A stretch of DNA of 10,600 nucleotides from Spirochaetaceae bacterium (GCA_007129335.1 SKVS01000308.1:1-10600); one strand, 5' to 3'. Positions 1 through 6,254 are shown, counted from the stretch's first letter. The notes: generated by a model from the letters alone, not told the origin. Made by a program: numbers and translations.

Positions 1-738
1 AGCAGCAGCGGCCTGGGCTTCTGCGCTCATGTCGGAAATCCGGTTAATTCTCCTCATGGTGTCTTCATCGAAGCTTGTGCCCTCGATGCGGAAGTCCTCC
101 AGGGAAAAACCCAGGGTAGAAAAATCCTTCGCCAGATCCTCTGACAACCCCTGGCTGATTTCATTTCTGTTCTTGTCGATCTCTGCGTAACTGAAGCCGT
201 GGGTTGCCAGGTAGTCCGATAGGGGAGATATAATTCGGGCTCCCATTACCTTGCGGAAATCATCGGCGGTAAAGCTTGCTGCCCCTCCGACAACATTCGA
301 GAAGAACCCCCCGGGGTGGGTTATGCGAAAACTGTAGTTTCCGAATGCTCGAAGTCCTACGGGAAATTTGTAAACCGGATCGGTGTACTTTACAATTCCC
401 GGGGTTCCCCATTTTTGGTCCAATATCATTGCGGTTTTGAAAAAATAGAGTCCAACCTTATGTTCGCTCACAAAGCCTTGCATAAGCTTGGTAATGGTTG
501 TCCAAAACGGCACATTATCGGTTGCAAGGTTATACATGCCCTCGGTTGTATACACCCCTTCCATTTTCCCCTGGTACACAAAAATGCATCCCTGACCGGG
601 ACCCACAATGAGTTTTGAAGCATTTTTTATTTCATCTCCGCTTCCACTCCAGCGGAAAAAGAGTGCATCGGGTCCGGGATTTTCCCACTGAATGACCGAA
701 CGGAATTGGTTTTTTATTCCTCCACGAAAAATAGGCAT
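1..738 (-). CDS. SPFH-domain protein, YdjI/'virion core protein'-like (C-terminus beyond window)
   Basis: The reverse strand reads open without a stop from ATG at 738 to the window edge, giving 246 residues beginning MPIFRGGIKNQFRSVIQWEN. The start has a strong ribosome binding site (AAGGAGG, 6 nt upstream). The sequence looks like the bacterial stomatin/prohibitin-related family that includes B. subtilis YdjI. Visible features are an early 'IQWENP' stretch, 'LIVGPGQGCIFVYQGKMEGV', a central 'FGNYSFRITHPGGFF' strand region and, near residues 220-246, 'GTSFDEDTMRRINRISDMSA' leading into an alanine-rich start of a predicted helix. Relatives often end in a zinc ribbon, which would lie outside this window. 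In B. subtilis, YdjI belongs to a PspA-linked membrane-stress complex; a similar role here is inference. The gene lies 145 bp downstream of the ABC1 kinase gene on the same strand but seems to have its own leader. Family confidence is good; function is uncertain. Confidence 0.8.
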   Translation of the reverse strand, partial: MPIFRGGIKNQFRSVIQWENPGPDALFFRWSGSGDEIKNASKLIVGPGQGCIFVYQGKMEGVYTTEGMYNLATDNVPFWTTITKLMQGFVSEHKVGLYFFKTAMILDQKWGTPGIVKYTDPVYKFPVGLRAFGNYSFRITHPGGFFSNVVGGAASFTADDFRKVMGARIISPLSDYLATHGFSYAEIDKNRNEISQGLSEDLAKDFSTLGFSLEDFRIEGTSFDEDTMRRINRISDMSAEAQAAAA

Positions 739-752
739 GACGGCCTCCTTTT

Positions 753-780
753 TTTCTTTCTTTCTTTCTTTCTTTCTTTC
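753..780. repeat. Tetranucleotide microsatellite, 7 x TTTC (+) / GAAA (-)
   Basis: There are seven perfect tandem TTTC units on the + strand (GAAA on the - strand), extended by extra T's at 749-752 next to the ribosome binding site. The tract separates a TATACT box from the ribosome binding site of the SPFH gene, so length changes would alter its leader or promoter spacing but not its reading frame. Confidence 0.97.
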
Positions 781-781
781 G

Positions 782-787
782 AGTATA
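782..787 (-). promoter_or_regulatory. Possible -10 box (TATACT) for the SPFH gene
   Basis: Read on the - strand, TATACT matches the sigma70 -10 consensus in 5 of 6 positions and lies just upstream of the GAAA repeat. Transcription would start near 775, inside the repeat. No convincing -35 hexamer is seen at normal spacing, so this is tentative. Confidence 0.35.
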
Positions 788-813
788 CCCCTCAATCCTA
801 CTGTATATTCACG

Positions 814-844
814 AAAAAACAATTCCCCCCAGGAAATTACCTGG
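814..844 (-). terminator. Weak possible terminator after the ABC1 kinase gene
   Basis: On the - strand a 5-bp stem (CCAGG/CCTGG) with a 6-nt loop (844-829) is followed, after a 9-nt spacer, by six T's (819-814). The short stem and long spacer make it weak. It would separate the kinase transcript from the SPFH gene. Confidence 0.3.
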
Positions 845-883
845 ATTTGTGAGTCTAATGCCTGAGAAAACTTCCCCAGGGCC

Positions 884-2629
884 CTACTTTCCCATGAAGC
901 GGGAAAGCAGGAAAATAAGAAACCCGAGACTCATGAGTCCGGCAATGGCAAATCCAATAATTCCAATAACCGGAATGCCCATGACCAGGGGCGGCAGTTT
1001 TGCATGGATTATCAGACTTGAGCTGACCATGACCGCAGCGAGGACAAGTCCAAAAATCAAGCGTGTGCCGACCCCGTCTATGGTTTCCTCCAGAGGCTTT
1101 ATTCCCTGAATAACAAACTGAATTTTTACCTTTCCATCCCTTACCATTTTTAAAATTTGGTCGGTTACCTGGGGCCAATCCTGAATAAGGGTCAGGTAGT
1201 CCAGACCGCTTTCCAGGGCCTTCTTCTTGAGGTTGTCGGGATTGATTTGCCGCTGGGCAATTTTCCTGCTTACCGGCCCCATCAGGGATATGAGATTGAA
1301 GTCTGGATTCAATTGGGAGCCTACTCCCTCCATAATAGTAAGAGCTTTTCCCATGAACAGAAATTTTGAGGGTATTGCCAAATTATGCATGCGGATAATG
1401 TGCATGAGCTGCTGGATAAAAAGTCCGATATTTACATACTTCAGGGGGAGGTCCACGTATTGGTCAATGAGTTCTTCAAGATCGTGCTCGAGCTTTATCG
1501 TTGTGCCATGATGGATTTGATTAGGAATGAGGCTCAGGACCCCATGGGTAACCCGTTCAACATCCCTGTCCAGTACCCCCACCAGTACTTCAATCATATG
1601 CTTTTGTTCTTTGCTGTGGAGGGTTCCGGTCATTCCGAAGTCTAAAAGGCAGAGTCTGCCGTCTTTCAGTACCAGAATATTCCCCGGGTGGGGATCGGCG
1701 TGGAAGTACCCGTTAATTAAAATCATATCCAGCAGGGCTTCTGCGCCAATCCGGGCCAGGCGTTTCTTGTCCCAGGTATCCGAGGCGTCCTCCAGAATGG
1801 TTGCCAGTTTGGTCCCGTGGATATACTCCATTACTAATACCCGGCTGGTGCTCCATGTCTCGTAGGGAACGGGAATTTTTACGCTGCGGCTTTTCCGGAA
1901 AAAGGACTGGAAACGGAGCATATTATGAAGTTCGTTAGAGAAGTCCAGCTCCTTTTGTATATGTTTTGAAAATTCCTCCACCACTCCCTGGGGATCGAGG
2001 AGGGCAAATTCTGCAATATATTTCTGGGCCAGTTTGGCGATAAAACGGAGAATATTTACATCCTGCTGTATGATCCGGTTAATCCCGGGCCGTTGAATTT
2101 TTATTGCTACCTTTTGTCCATTCTTCAGATATCCTTCATGAACCTGGGCAATGGATGCGCTGGCAATGGGTTGTTCGTCTATGGTTTGGAAAACAGCTTC
2201 GGTTCCCTGGGGATATTCGGCTGCCAAAACCGTCTGTACGAGGTCCCAGGGTACAGGGGATACGGAATCCTGCAACTTCTGGAGTTCCAGCAAAAGACCC
2301 GGTGGAAGAATATCGCTCCGGGTTGAGAGGACCTGACCGAACTTGACAAAGGTTGGTCCCAGTTCTTCCAGAGCTTTTCGAACCAGAATCCATCGGCTAC
2401 CTGTACCCGGTTCTGCCCGGGGGCCCTTTTTTACAAAGGGAATGCGCCGGGTAAGGCGGAGTTGGCGAACCCAGTCGTAGAGTCCGTAATGAACAAGAAT
2501 TGTAAGAATTTCCTTCAACCGTTTGGCGCTTGGCCGGCTTTTCTTCCTCTGGTACAGGTGAATCATTCTTTTATGATAGTCTAAAATTCGATCATGTACA
2601 CCCTTGTTGTCCCTTCCCAGATCGGTCAT
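884..2629 (-). CDS. ABC1/AarF/UbiB-family atypical protein kinase, membrane-anchored
   Basis: A complete 581-residue member of the ABC1 (ADCK/UbiB) family. The motifs appear in family order: the KxGQ motif (KFGQ, 96-99), the alanine-rich loop that replaces the usual glycine-rich loop (ASASIAQVH, 156-164), the ATP-binding Lys in VAIK (K177), the ExD motif (KELDF, 226-230), the catalytic loop HADPHPGN (310-317) and DFG (330-332). Two hydrophobic helices fill roughly the last 60 residues, the usual membrane anchor of UbiB-type proteins. Family members support quinone or isoprenoid-lipid metabolism through ATPase or kinase-like activity; the substrate here cannot be told and no quinone genes are nearby. 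The first ATG has a good ribosome binding site (AGGAAG, 3 nt upstream), better than the alternative Met22. It is divergent from the SufE-like gene. Confidence 0.93.
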   Translation of the reverse strand: MTDLGRDNKGVHDRILDYHKRMIHLYQRKKSRPSAKRLKEILTILVHYGLYDWVRQLRLTRRIPFVKKGPRAEPGTGSRWILVRKALEELGPTFVKFGQVLSTRSDILPPGLLLELQKLQDSVSPVPWDLVQTVLAAEYPQGTEAVFQTIDEQPIASASIAQVHEGYLKNGQKVAIKIQRPGINRIIQQDVNILRFIAKLAQKYIAEFALLDPQGVVEEFSKHIQKELDFSNELHNMLRFQSFFRKSRSVKIPVPYETWSTSRVLVMEYIHGTKLATILEDASDTWDKKRLARIGAEALLDMILINGYFHADPHPGNILVLKDGRLCLLDFGMTGTLHSKEQKHMIEVLVGVLDRDVERVTHGVLSLIPNQIHHGTTIKLEHDLEELIDQYVDLPLKYVNIGLFIQQLMHIIRMHNLAIPSKFLFMGKALTIMEGVGSQLNPDFNLISLMGPVSRKIAQRQINPDNLKKKALESGLDYLTLIQDWPQVTDQILKMVRDGKVKIQFVIQGIKPLEETIDGVGTRLIFGLVLAAVMVSSSLIIHAKLPPLVMGIPVIGIIGFAIAGLMSLGFLIFLLSRFMGK

Positions 2630-2632
2630 AAT
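2604..2632 (+). promoter_or_regulatory. Candidate sigma70 promoter for sufE-like gene (leaderless)
   Basis: TTGTTG (2604-2609), a 17-bp spacer and CATAAT (2627-2632; 5 of 6 matches to TATAAT) make a plausible promoter. Its predicted start point, about 7 nt past the -10, falls on or next to the A of the sufE ATG at 2639. The -10 box overlaps the ABC1 kinase start codon (2629-2627, opposite strand). A second, weaker -10-like TATGAT lies at 2572-2577. Confidence 0.42.
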
Positions 2633-2638
2633 CTTCCT

Positions 2639-3079
2639 ATGGAAAAGACCTTACAGGATGCTCAGGACTATCTTGAAGATATGGCTCGAGAGCTGAACGA
2701 TTTGGCTTCAATGGATCAAATGGAAATGTACCGGATGCTTACTGAAGAGGGGAAAGCCCTTCCTCCCTTGTTGGAAGACGAAGCCCGGGAAGAGAACTTT
2801 GTTCAGGGCTGTGTCTCTAATGTGTATATTGCCCATAGCCTAGAGGCTGGCAGGATTTTTTACCGGGGAAGTTCGGAAAGTCATGTGGTCCGGGGATACG
2901 TAGCAATACTGGTTGCTGCCTTATCGGGGCTTGGGGTTGATGATGTGGTTCATGGATCCAGGCCTCTGGTGCAGAACTTTGCTCAGGAAACGAACATCCG
3001 GGCCACCCTGACGCCCAGCAGGGCCAACGCTTTTGGTAATATATACGAACTCATGGTGAAAAAAGCCCTCGGGACATAG
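2639..3079 (+). CDS. sufE: SufE-like cysteine desulfurase sulfur acceptor
   Basis: A 146-residue protein, the usual size for SufE/CsdE (about 140-147). SufE proteins take persulfide sulfur from a SufS-type cysteine desulfurase for Fe-S cluster assembly. The predicted acceptor cysteine is C58 in 'FVQGCVSNVYI', the counterpart of the E. coli SufE active-site Cys51 region. The upstream 'GKALPPL' and the C-terminal 'TLTPSRANAFGNIYELM' also fit the family. The ATG at 2639 is preferred over the in-frame ATG at 2594 because the protein then starts like its relatives and does not overlap the divergent kinase gene. No Shine-Dalgarno sequence precedes either start. No sufS, sufBCD or iscU partner lies in the window, so it is an orphan here. 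The symbol is given by family; SufE-like paralogues such as CsdE cannot be excluded. Confidence 0.82.
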   Translation: MEKTLQDAQDYLEDMARELNDLASMDQMEMYRMLTEEGKALPPLLEDEAREENFVQGCVSNVYIAHSLEAGRIFYRGSSESHVVRGYVAILVAALSGLGVDDVVHGSRPLVQNFAQETNIRATLTPSRANAFGNIYELMVKKALGT

Positions 3080-3146
3080 GGTAAGCATAACCTGGGCCAA
3101 GATATAAAAAAACTCTAGAAGAATACCTTTTTTTTGGTATCCAGCG

Positions 3147-3175
3147 TTGACACCACCATACTTTTCTGGTAAATT
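3147..3175 (+). promoter_or_regulatory. Strong sigma70 promoter for the tRNA genes
   Basis: A perfect -35 (TTGACA, 3147-3152), an optimal 17-bp spacer and a -10 of TAAATT (3170-3175, 4 of 6 matches). The predicted start near 3182 is about 11 nt before tRNA-Thr. It is the best -35/-10 pair in the window and may also feed secE by readthrough. Confidence 0.8.
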
Positions 3176-3192
3176 CACCGAGCATTTCATTC

Positions 3193-3265
3193 GCCCCTGT
3201 AGCTCAGTCGGTAGAGCACCACCATGGTAAGGTGGGGGTCAGCGGTTCAAGTCCGCTCGGGGGCT
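3193..3265 (+). tRNA. tRNA-Thr (anticodon GGT)
   Basis: The cloverleaf is complete. The acceptor stem pairs GCCCCTG with CGGGGGC (one G-U), the D stem is GCTC/GAGC, and the anticodon stem CCACC/GGTGG closes the loop ATGGTAA, giving anticodon GGT for ACC/ACU codons. The T arm is AGCGG-TTCAAGT-CCGCT and the discriminator base is T. The 3' CCA is not encoded and must be added enzymatically. It lies 26 bp before tRNA-Trp. Confidence 0.96.
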
Positions 3266-3291
3266 ATGGGTCCCTTTTGGGGGATTCGCCT

Positions 3292-3364
3292 AGGCCTATA
3301 GCTCAATTGGTAGAGTATCGGTCTCCAAAACCGAGGGTTGTAGGTTCGAGTCCTACTGGGCCTG
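3292..3364 (+). tRNA. tRNA-Trp (anticodon CCA)
   Basis: The acceptor stem pairs AGGCCTA with TGGGCCT (one T-G). The D stem is GCTC/GAGT, and the anticodon stem TCGGT/ACCGA closes the loop CTCCAAA with anticodon CCA. The T arm is GTAGG-TTCGAGT-CCTAC. The discriminator is G, as expected for bacterial tRNA-Trp. CCA is not encoded. A tRNA-Trp gene directly upstream of secE is a common bacterial arrangement. Confidence 0.96.
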
Positions 3365-3427
3365 GTTATTGTACTGAAAAAAATGAACGAGAGAAGGTAC
3401 TCAGCATTCTTGCTCGCCTGTCAGAGA

Positions 3428-3454
3428 AATACCCCGTCTTGTCGGGGTATTTTT
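3428..3454 (+). terminator. Rho-independent terminator between tRNA-Trp and secE
   Basis: A 9-bp stem (AATACCCCG paired with CGGGGTATT) closes a 6-nt loop (TCTTGT). The 3' arm runs into five T's (3450-3454). It is the strongest classical intrinsic terminator in the window and lies 38 bp before the secE start. Confidence 0.88.
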
Positions 3455-3492
3455 GTAAGGCAGCCTTGGTTTCCTCCTCGAAAGAAGGGTGC

Positions 3493-3672
3493 ATGAAGCG
3501 GTTAATTCAATATTTTAAAGACAGTTATGCAGAAATGAAAAAGGTCATGTGGCCTACCAAAGATGAGGTCAGTTCGAGCACTGTGGTTGTTCTGGTTTCG
3601 GTGGTTATTTTTGCAACTCTTTTGGGTCTTGTGGATTTTATCTTAGCTAATGTGATTGAGTTCCTCTTCTAA
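3493..3672 (+). CDS. secE: Preprotein translocase subunit SecE
   Basis: A 59-residue protein, the short one-helix form of SecE found in most bacteria (E. coli has a longer three-helix form). The N-terminal amphipathic part contains the family pattern 'SYAEMKKVMWPTKDEV' (residues 11-26), and a single membrane span fills about residues 29-56. SecE clamps SecY in the SecYEG export channel. The ATG at 3493 is chosen because the homologous region begins there and GAAGGG precedes it; the same frame stays open upstream through the tRNA genes, but that is not coding. secE heads the operon and is followed by nusG after 70 nt. No clear promoter is seen between the terminator and this gene. Confidence 0.93.
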   Translation: MKRLIQYFKDSYAEMKKVMWPTKDEVSSSTVVVLVSVVIFATLLGLVDFILANVIEFLF

Positions 3673-3685
3673 AGAGACACTCTTT

Positions 3686-3694
3686 TGTTATAGT
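3686..3694 (+). promoter_or_regulatory. Possible extended -10 promoter before nusG
   Basis: TGTTATAGT has the TGn extension and a -10 matching TATAAT in 5 of 6 positions, in the secE-nusG gap. The best -35 (TTCTAA at 3667, 16-bp spacer) is poor. This may be a minor internal promoter or chance. Confidence 0.28.
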
Positions 3695-3742
3695 TGTTTT
3701 TACTGCCGGGATCCTGAGGATTGTCTGGCAAAGGAGGGGTTG

Positions 3743-4297
3743 ATGGCCAAGAGCTGGTATGTTCTTCACACGTATTCTGGATACGAAAATAAAATAGAGA
3801 AAACTATTCGCCTTCTCATGGCAGATGGGGAGTTAGGCGAAGCTGTCAGCGATATCAAAGTTCCTTCGGAGAAGGTGGTTGATATTAAGGATGGAAAGCG
3901 GAAGGAGCGGATCCAGCGGGTAATGCCTGGATACGTGCTCATAGAAATGGACCTTCCTGATCTTACCTGGAAATCTGTTTGTTCTAAAATAAAGCGTATT
4001 CAGGGGGTTACGGGATTTGTAGGTGCAGCCCCAAACATGAAGCCCAGTCCTATTTCGAATGAGGAAGCCCGTTCTCTACTGGCCCGTATGGGTGAGATTA
4101 AGGGCGATACAAGTTATCGGCCGAAACAAAGCTATGTTGTTGGCGAGGTTGTTCGAATTATCGATGGGCCCTTTGAATCCTTTACCGGAACGGTTGAAGA
4201 GGTTCACGCAGAGAAGAACCGGTTAAAGGTTATGGTTGGAATCTTTGGCAGAAACACTCCGGTAGAGCTGGAATTTCTGCAAGTAGAAAAAATGTAG
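3743..4297 (+). CDS. nusG: Transcription termination/antitermination factor NusG
   Basis: A 184-residue protein, standard NusG length. The N-terminal NGN domain starts 'MAKSWYVLHTYSGYENKIEK' and contains the conserved 'RVMPGYVLIEMDL' (59-71) and 'GVTGFVG' (88-94). A linker leads to the KOW domain at about residues 132-184 ('GEVVRIIDGPFESFTGTVEEV'). NusG binds the RNA polymerase clamp, influences pausing, and contacts Rho or ribosomal protein S10. The ATG at 3743 is preceded by an excellent AAGGAGG (3731-3737); the in-frame upstream ATG at 3656 overlaps secE and would add 29 non-homologous residues. It sits between secE and rplK, its usual place. No Treponema/Thermotoga-style large insertion is present. 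Confidence 0.97.
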   Translation: MAKSWYVLHTYSGYENKIEKTIRLLMADGELGEAVSDIKVPSEKVVDIKDGKRKERIQRVMPGYVLIEMDLPDLTWKSVCSKIKRIQGVTGFVGAAPNMKPSPISNEEARSLLARMGEIKGDTSYRPKQSYVVGEVVRIIDGPFESFTGTVEEVHAEKNRLKVMVGIFGRNTPVELEFLQVEKM

Positions 4298-4305
4298 TGG
4301 GAGTT

Positions 4306-4331
4306 TGCCCCTGGCGTGGCTGCCTGGGGTA
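4306..4331 (+). other. RNA hairpin at the start of the nusG-rplK gap
   Basis: TGCCCC (4306-4311) pairs with GGGGTA (4326-4331) with one G-U, followed by a T-T mismatch and an inner GGC/GCC stem with a 6-nt loop. No T tract follows, so it is not a simple terminator. It may protect the nusG mRNA end or be part of the rplK leader. Confidence 0.5.
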
Positions 4332-4352
4332 GACGTTGTACCTGATCACCTG

Positions 4353-4421
4353 CTTTTTCCGGCGCGATGTTGCTTCGGAAAAGAGGGATGGTCGGGCATT
4401 GCCCAAGGGTAATGGATACCA
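4353..4421 (+). promoter_or_regulatory. Structured rplK leader, candidate L1 autoregulatory site
   Basis: Two more structures lie before the rplK ribosome binding site. One pairs CTTTTTCCG (4353-4361) with CGGAAAAG (4376-4383) around a 14-nt loop. The other has outer TGGT/ACCA (4389-4392/4418-4421) and inner GGGC/GCCC (4394-4397/4401-4404), leaving a large unpaired 3' side ending in GGATACCAC. That last string resembles the L1-stalk region of 23S rRNA as I remember it. In E. coli L1 represses the L11-L1 operon by binding a rRNA-like leader. Assignment here is inference. Confidence 0.3.
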
Positions 4422-4434
4422 CAAAGGAGAAAAC

Positions 4435-4866
4435 ATGGCCAAGAAAAAAATTACTGCAATGATTAAGTTGCAGGTGCCGGCGCAAAAGGCAACTCCAGCG
4501 CCTCCGGTAGGTCCTGCCCTGGGGCCTCATGGGGTAAGTGCTCCCCAGTTCGTTCAGCAGTTCAATGACGCTTCAAAGCATATTGAAGCCGGATTGACTG
4601 TGCCCGTTGTAATTACCGTATATGGCGACAGGACTTTCTCGTTTGAAATAAAGAGTCCTCCCGCAGCGGTGCTCATTAAGAAGTTCGTTGGTTTGCAAAG
4701 TGGATCTGCTGAGCCTCACAAGGTTAAGGTTGGTAAAATTACCAAGGATCAGCTCAGGGAAATCGCTGAAATTAAAAAGGCAGACCTGAATGCCAACGAT
4801 ATTGAAGCTGGTATGAAAATTGTAGCCGGCACTGCCCGTTCAATGGGTGTTGAGGTGGAGGGTTAA
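4435..4866 (+). CDS. rplK: 50S ribosomal protein L11
   Basis: A 143-residue protein, typical for L11 (about 141-143). The N-terminal domain has the conserved proline-rich '[17 protein letters not shown]' stretch (residues 18-34), including the PP target region for thiostrepton-class antibiotics, followed by 'FVQQFNDAS'. The C-terminal rRNA-binding domain ends '[12 protein letters not shown]'. L11 forms the base of the factor-binding stalk and is needed for RelA-type stringent sensing. The ATG at 4435 follows AAAGGAGA by a short spacer and starts the conserved MAKKKITA. An in-frame upstream ATG at 4336 lies in the structured leader and is rejected. The next gene begins 1 nt after its stop. Confidence 0.98.
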   Translation: MAKKKITAMIKLQVPAQKATPAPPVGPALGPHGVSAPQFVQQFNDASKHIEAGLTVPVVITVYGDRTFSFEIKSPPAAVLIKKFVGLQSGSAEPHKVKVGKITKDQLREIAEIKKADLNANDIEAGMKIVAGTARSMGVEVEG

Positions 4867-4867
4867 G

Positions 4868-5545
4868 ATGAAGCACGGAAAAAAATATACCGCCGCACTC
4901 AAGAGTTACGATAAAATCAAACTGTACGGCAAAATCGAGGCTATTGAGCTGGTAAAGAAGCTTGCTTTTGCAAAATTCGATGAAACCGTTGAGCTTTCTA
5001 TGAATTTGAATGTGAAAAAGAGTACAACTATTCGGGATACCCTGGTTCTTCCCCATCAATTTAAGGGCGAGAAAAAAATCCTTGTTTTTGCTAAGGGCGA
5101 CAAAGCCGAAGAGGCTCGAAAGGCCGGGGCAGCTTTTGTTGGGGATGATGACCTGATTGAAAAGGTGCGTTCCGGTTGGACTGATTTTGATGTTGCTGTT
5201 GCTACTCCCGACATGATGAAGGATGTTGGTAAGTTGGGTCCGATTCTTGGTCGGCGGGGGCTTATGCCGAATCCCAAAACCCAAACCGTCACCTTTGAAG
5301 TTACTGCAGCCATTAACGAGTTGAAAAAGGGGCGGGTTGAGTTCCGGAGCGACAAGACCGGGGTTATACACATGCCTGTTGGAAAGGTATCTATGGATGT
5401 TGCTCAGCTCAAGGAGAATATTGAGGCTGTAATTTCGGAAGTAGAGCGTAAGCGTCCCTCGGATACCAAGGGGGATTTCGTAAAAACCATTGCCCTTTCT
5501 TCGACCATGGGGCCTGGTGTCCGGCTTATCCGGGATAGCGAATAA
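4868..5545 (+). CDS. rplA: 50S ribosomal protein L1
   Basis: A 225-residue protein (family about 225-235). It begins '[20 protein letters not shown]' and carries the L1 signature '[20 protein letters not shown]' at residues 121-140, with '[17 protein letters not shown]' further on. L1 forms the mobile stalk at the ribosomal E site and, in many bacteria, represses its own L11-L1 mRNA. The ATG at 4868 is one base after the rplK stop, with the GGAGGG ribosome binding site inside the end of rplK, so the two are probably translationally coupled. An in-frame ATG 21 nt earlier, inside rplK, is less likely. rplJ follows after 15 nt. Confidence 0.98.
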   Translation: MKHGKKYTAALKSYDKIKLYGKIEAIELVKKLAFAKFDETVELSMNLNVKKSTTIRDTLVLPHQFKGEKKILVFAKGDKAEEARKAGAAFVGDDDLIEKVRSGWTDFDVAVATPDMMKDVGKLGPILGRRGLMPNPKTQTVTFEVTAAINELKKGRVEFRSDKTGVIHMPVGKVSMDVAQLKENIEAVISEVERKRPSDTKGDFVKTIALSSTMGPGVRLIRDSE

Positions 5546-5560
5546 GGGAAGGGAACTACT

Positions 5561-6097
5561 ATGTCTGATTATACCGTAAAAATTAATGAAGGTAAAAAAG
5601 AAGCTGTTGCTTCTATCAAGGGTAGTTTCGAAGGGGTGAAGGATTTTATATTCACCGATTACCGGGGTCTCTCGGTTGAGCAGATCACCCTTCTTCGAAC
5701 AAAATTGCGAAACCTCGATGCGGAATACCACGTTGTAAAAAATAACTATGCGAAACTTGCATTTCGGGACATGGATATTGAAACCGTAGACGAGTACCTG
5801 GTTGGACCTACAGCTATTGCTCTTGCCCGGGGAGATTCGGGTGTAGTAGCAAAGGAATTGCTCGGCATGACCAAGGACTGGACCCTTGCGGTTAAGGGTG
5901 GTTACATCGATGGAAATGCATTCAATGCAACCCAGGTTGAAGCATTCAGTAAGCTGCCTACCCGGGATGAGCTTATTGCAAAACTTATGGCTACCATGAA
6001 TGCTCCTCTGCAAAACTTTGTATATGCCCTTAATGGGGTAACGACCAAGTTGGTGCGCACCTTACAGGCTGTTGCTGATAAAAAGGCAAGCGAGTAA
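5561..6097 (+). CDS. rplJ: 50S ribosomal protein L10
   Basis: A 178-residue protein (E. coli 165, others to about 180). The rRNA-binding N-terminal domain has 'FTDYRGLSVEQITLLRTKLR' (residues 30-49), 'YHVVKNNYAKLAF' and 'LVGPTAIAL' (80-88). The C-terminal helix that binds L7/L12 dimers ends 'RTLQAVADKKASE'. L10 is the stalk scaffold. It starts 15 nt after rplA with a GGGAAGGGAA purine tract as ribosome binding site. That short gap leaves no room for the long L10 leader known upstream of rplJ in many bacteria, so feedback control, if any, must act elsewhere. Confidence 0.97.
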   Translation: MSDYTVKINEGKKEAVASIKGSFEGVKDFIFTDYRGLSVEQITLLRTKLRNLDAEYHVVKNNYAKLAFRDMDIETVDEYLVGPTAIALARGDSGVVAKELLGMTKDWTLAVKGGYIDGNAFNATQVEAFSKLPTRDELIAKLMATMNAPLQNFVYALNGVTTKLVRTLQAVADKKASE

Positions 6098-6105
6098 GGA
6101 GTTTG

Positions 6106-6139
6106 ATTGAGCGCCGCTTCATATGAAGGGGTGCTCAAT
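6106..6139 (+). other. Strong hairpin in the rplJ-rplL gap
   Basis: A 10-bp stem (ATTGAGCGCC with GGTGCTCAAT, one G-U), a G-G mismatch and an inner CTTC/GAAG stem with an ATAT loop. No T tract follows, so it looks like a processing or translational control structure and not a terminator. Its 3' arm contains GAAGGGG and the first two bases of the ATG of a 38-codon ORF (6138-6254). Confidence 0.75.
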
Positions 6140-6254
6140 GGGAAATGATAAAAAAAGTGCTCCTATTCAGGGTTTTCGTTGGAAATTCTGGGGTGCTTGG
6201 CTGGGGTTAGTCTTCCGAAAGGGAGTGCCTGCTATCCCTGGTATAATGAAATAG
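6138..6254 (+). CDS. Possible 38-residue small protein between rplJ and rplL
   Basis: An ATG at 6138 opens a 38-codon frame ending in TAG at 6252-6254. It starts [10 protein letters not shown] and continues with an aromatic, basic stretch ('[17 protein letters not shown]', three Trp), so it could be membrane-associated. A plausible ribosome binding site (AAGGGG, 6 nt upstream) precedes it. Both this site and the first two bases of the start codon lie in the 3' arm of the 6106-6139 hairpin, so translation would be hindered when that hairpin forms. The ORF ends just after the extended -10 box of the rplL promoter. I recognise no family. It may be a chance ORF in a leader; no peptide is known to me at this position in related operons. 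Confidence 0.3.
   Translation: MGNDKKSAPIQGFRWKFWGAWLGLVFRKGVPAIPGIMK
6239..6247 (+). promoter_or_regulatory. Extended -10 promoter immediately upstream of rplL
   Basis: TGGTATAAT is a perfect extended -10 element (TGn plus consensus TATAAT). The predicted start near 6254 is about 18 nt before the rplL ATG, leaving room for its ribosome binding site. No good -35 is seen, which is usual for extended -10 promoters. It would add rplL (and perhaps rpoBC) transcripts to those from the operon start. Confidence 0.65.

Noticed and set aside
3123..3140. ATACC-T8-GGTAT inverted repeat after sufE as a terminator
   Set aside because: The T run is in the loop, the stem is only 5 bp, and no T tail follows. 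It may simply be an AT-rich spacer before the tRNA promoter.
3232..3492. In-frame upstream extension of secE across both tRNA genes
   Set aside because: It would translate tRNA genes and a terminator; SecE homology begins at 3493, where a ribosome binding site is present.
3383..3496. 37-codon ORF ending in an ATGA overlap with secE
   Set aside because: No ribosome binding site precedes it, it runs through the terminator stem, and the peptide has no leader-like codon run. The overlap is probably chance.
4367..4461. Short frame overlapping the rplK start out of frame (possible leader peptide)
   Set aside because: No usable ribosome binding site for its first ATG, and it overlaps rplK without a sensible coupling arrangement.
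4772..6013. 413-codon open frame on the - strand across rplK, rplA and rplJ
   Set aside because: It lies antisense to three strongly conserved ribosomal genes, has no recognisable domain, and is best explained by codon bias of the + strand genes.
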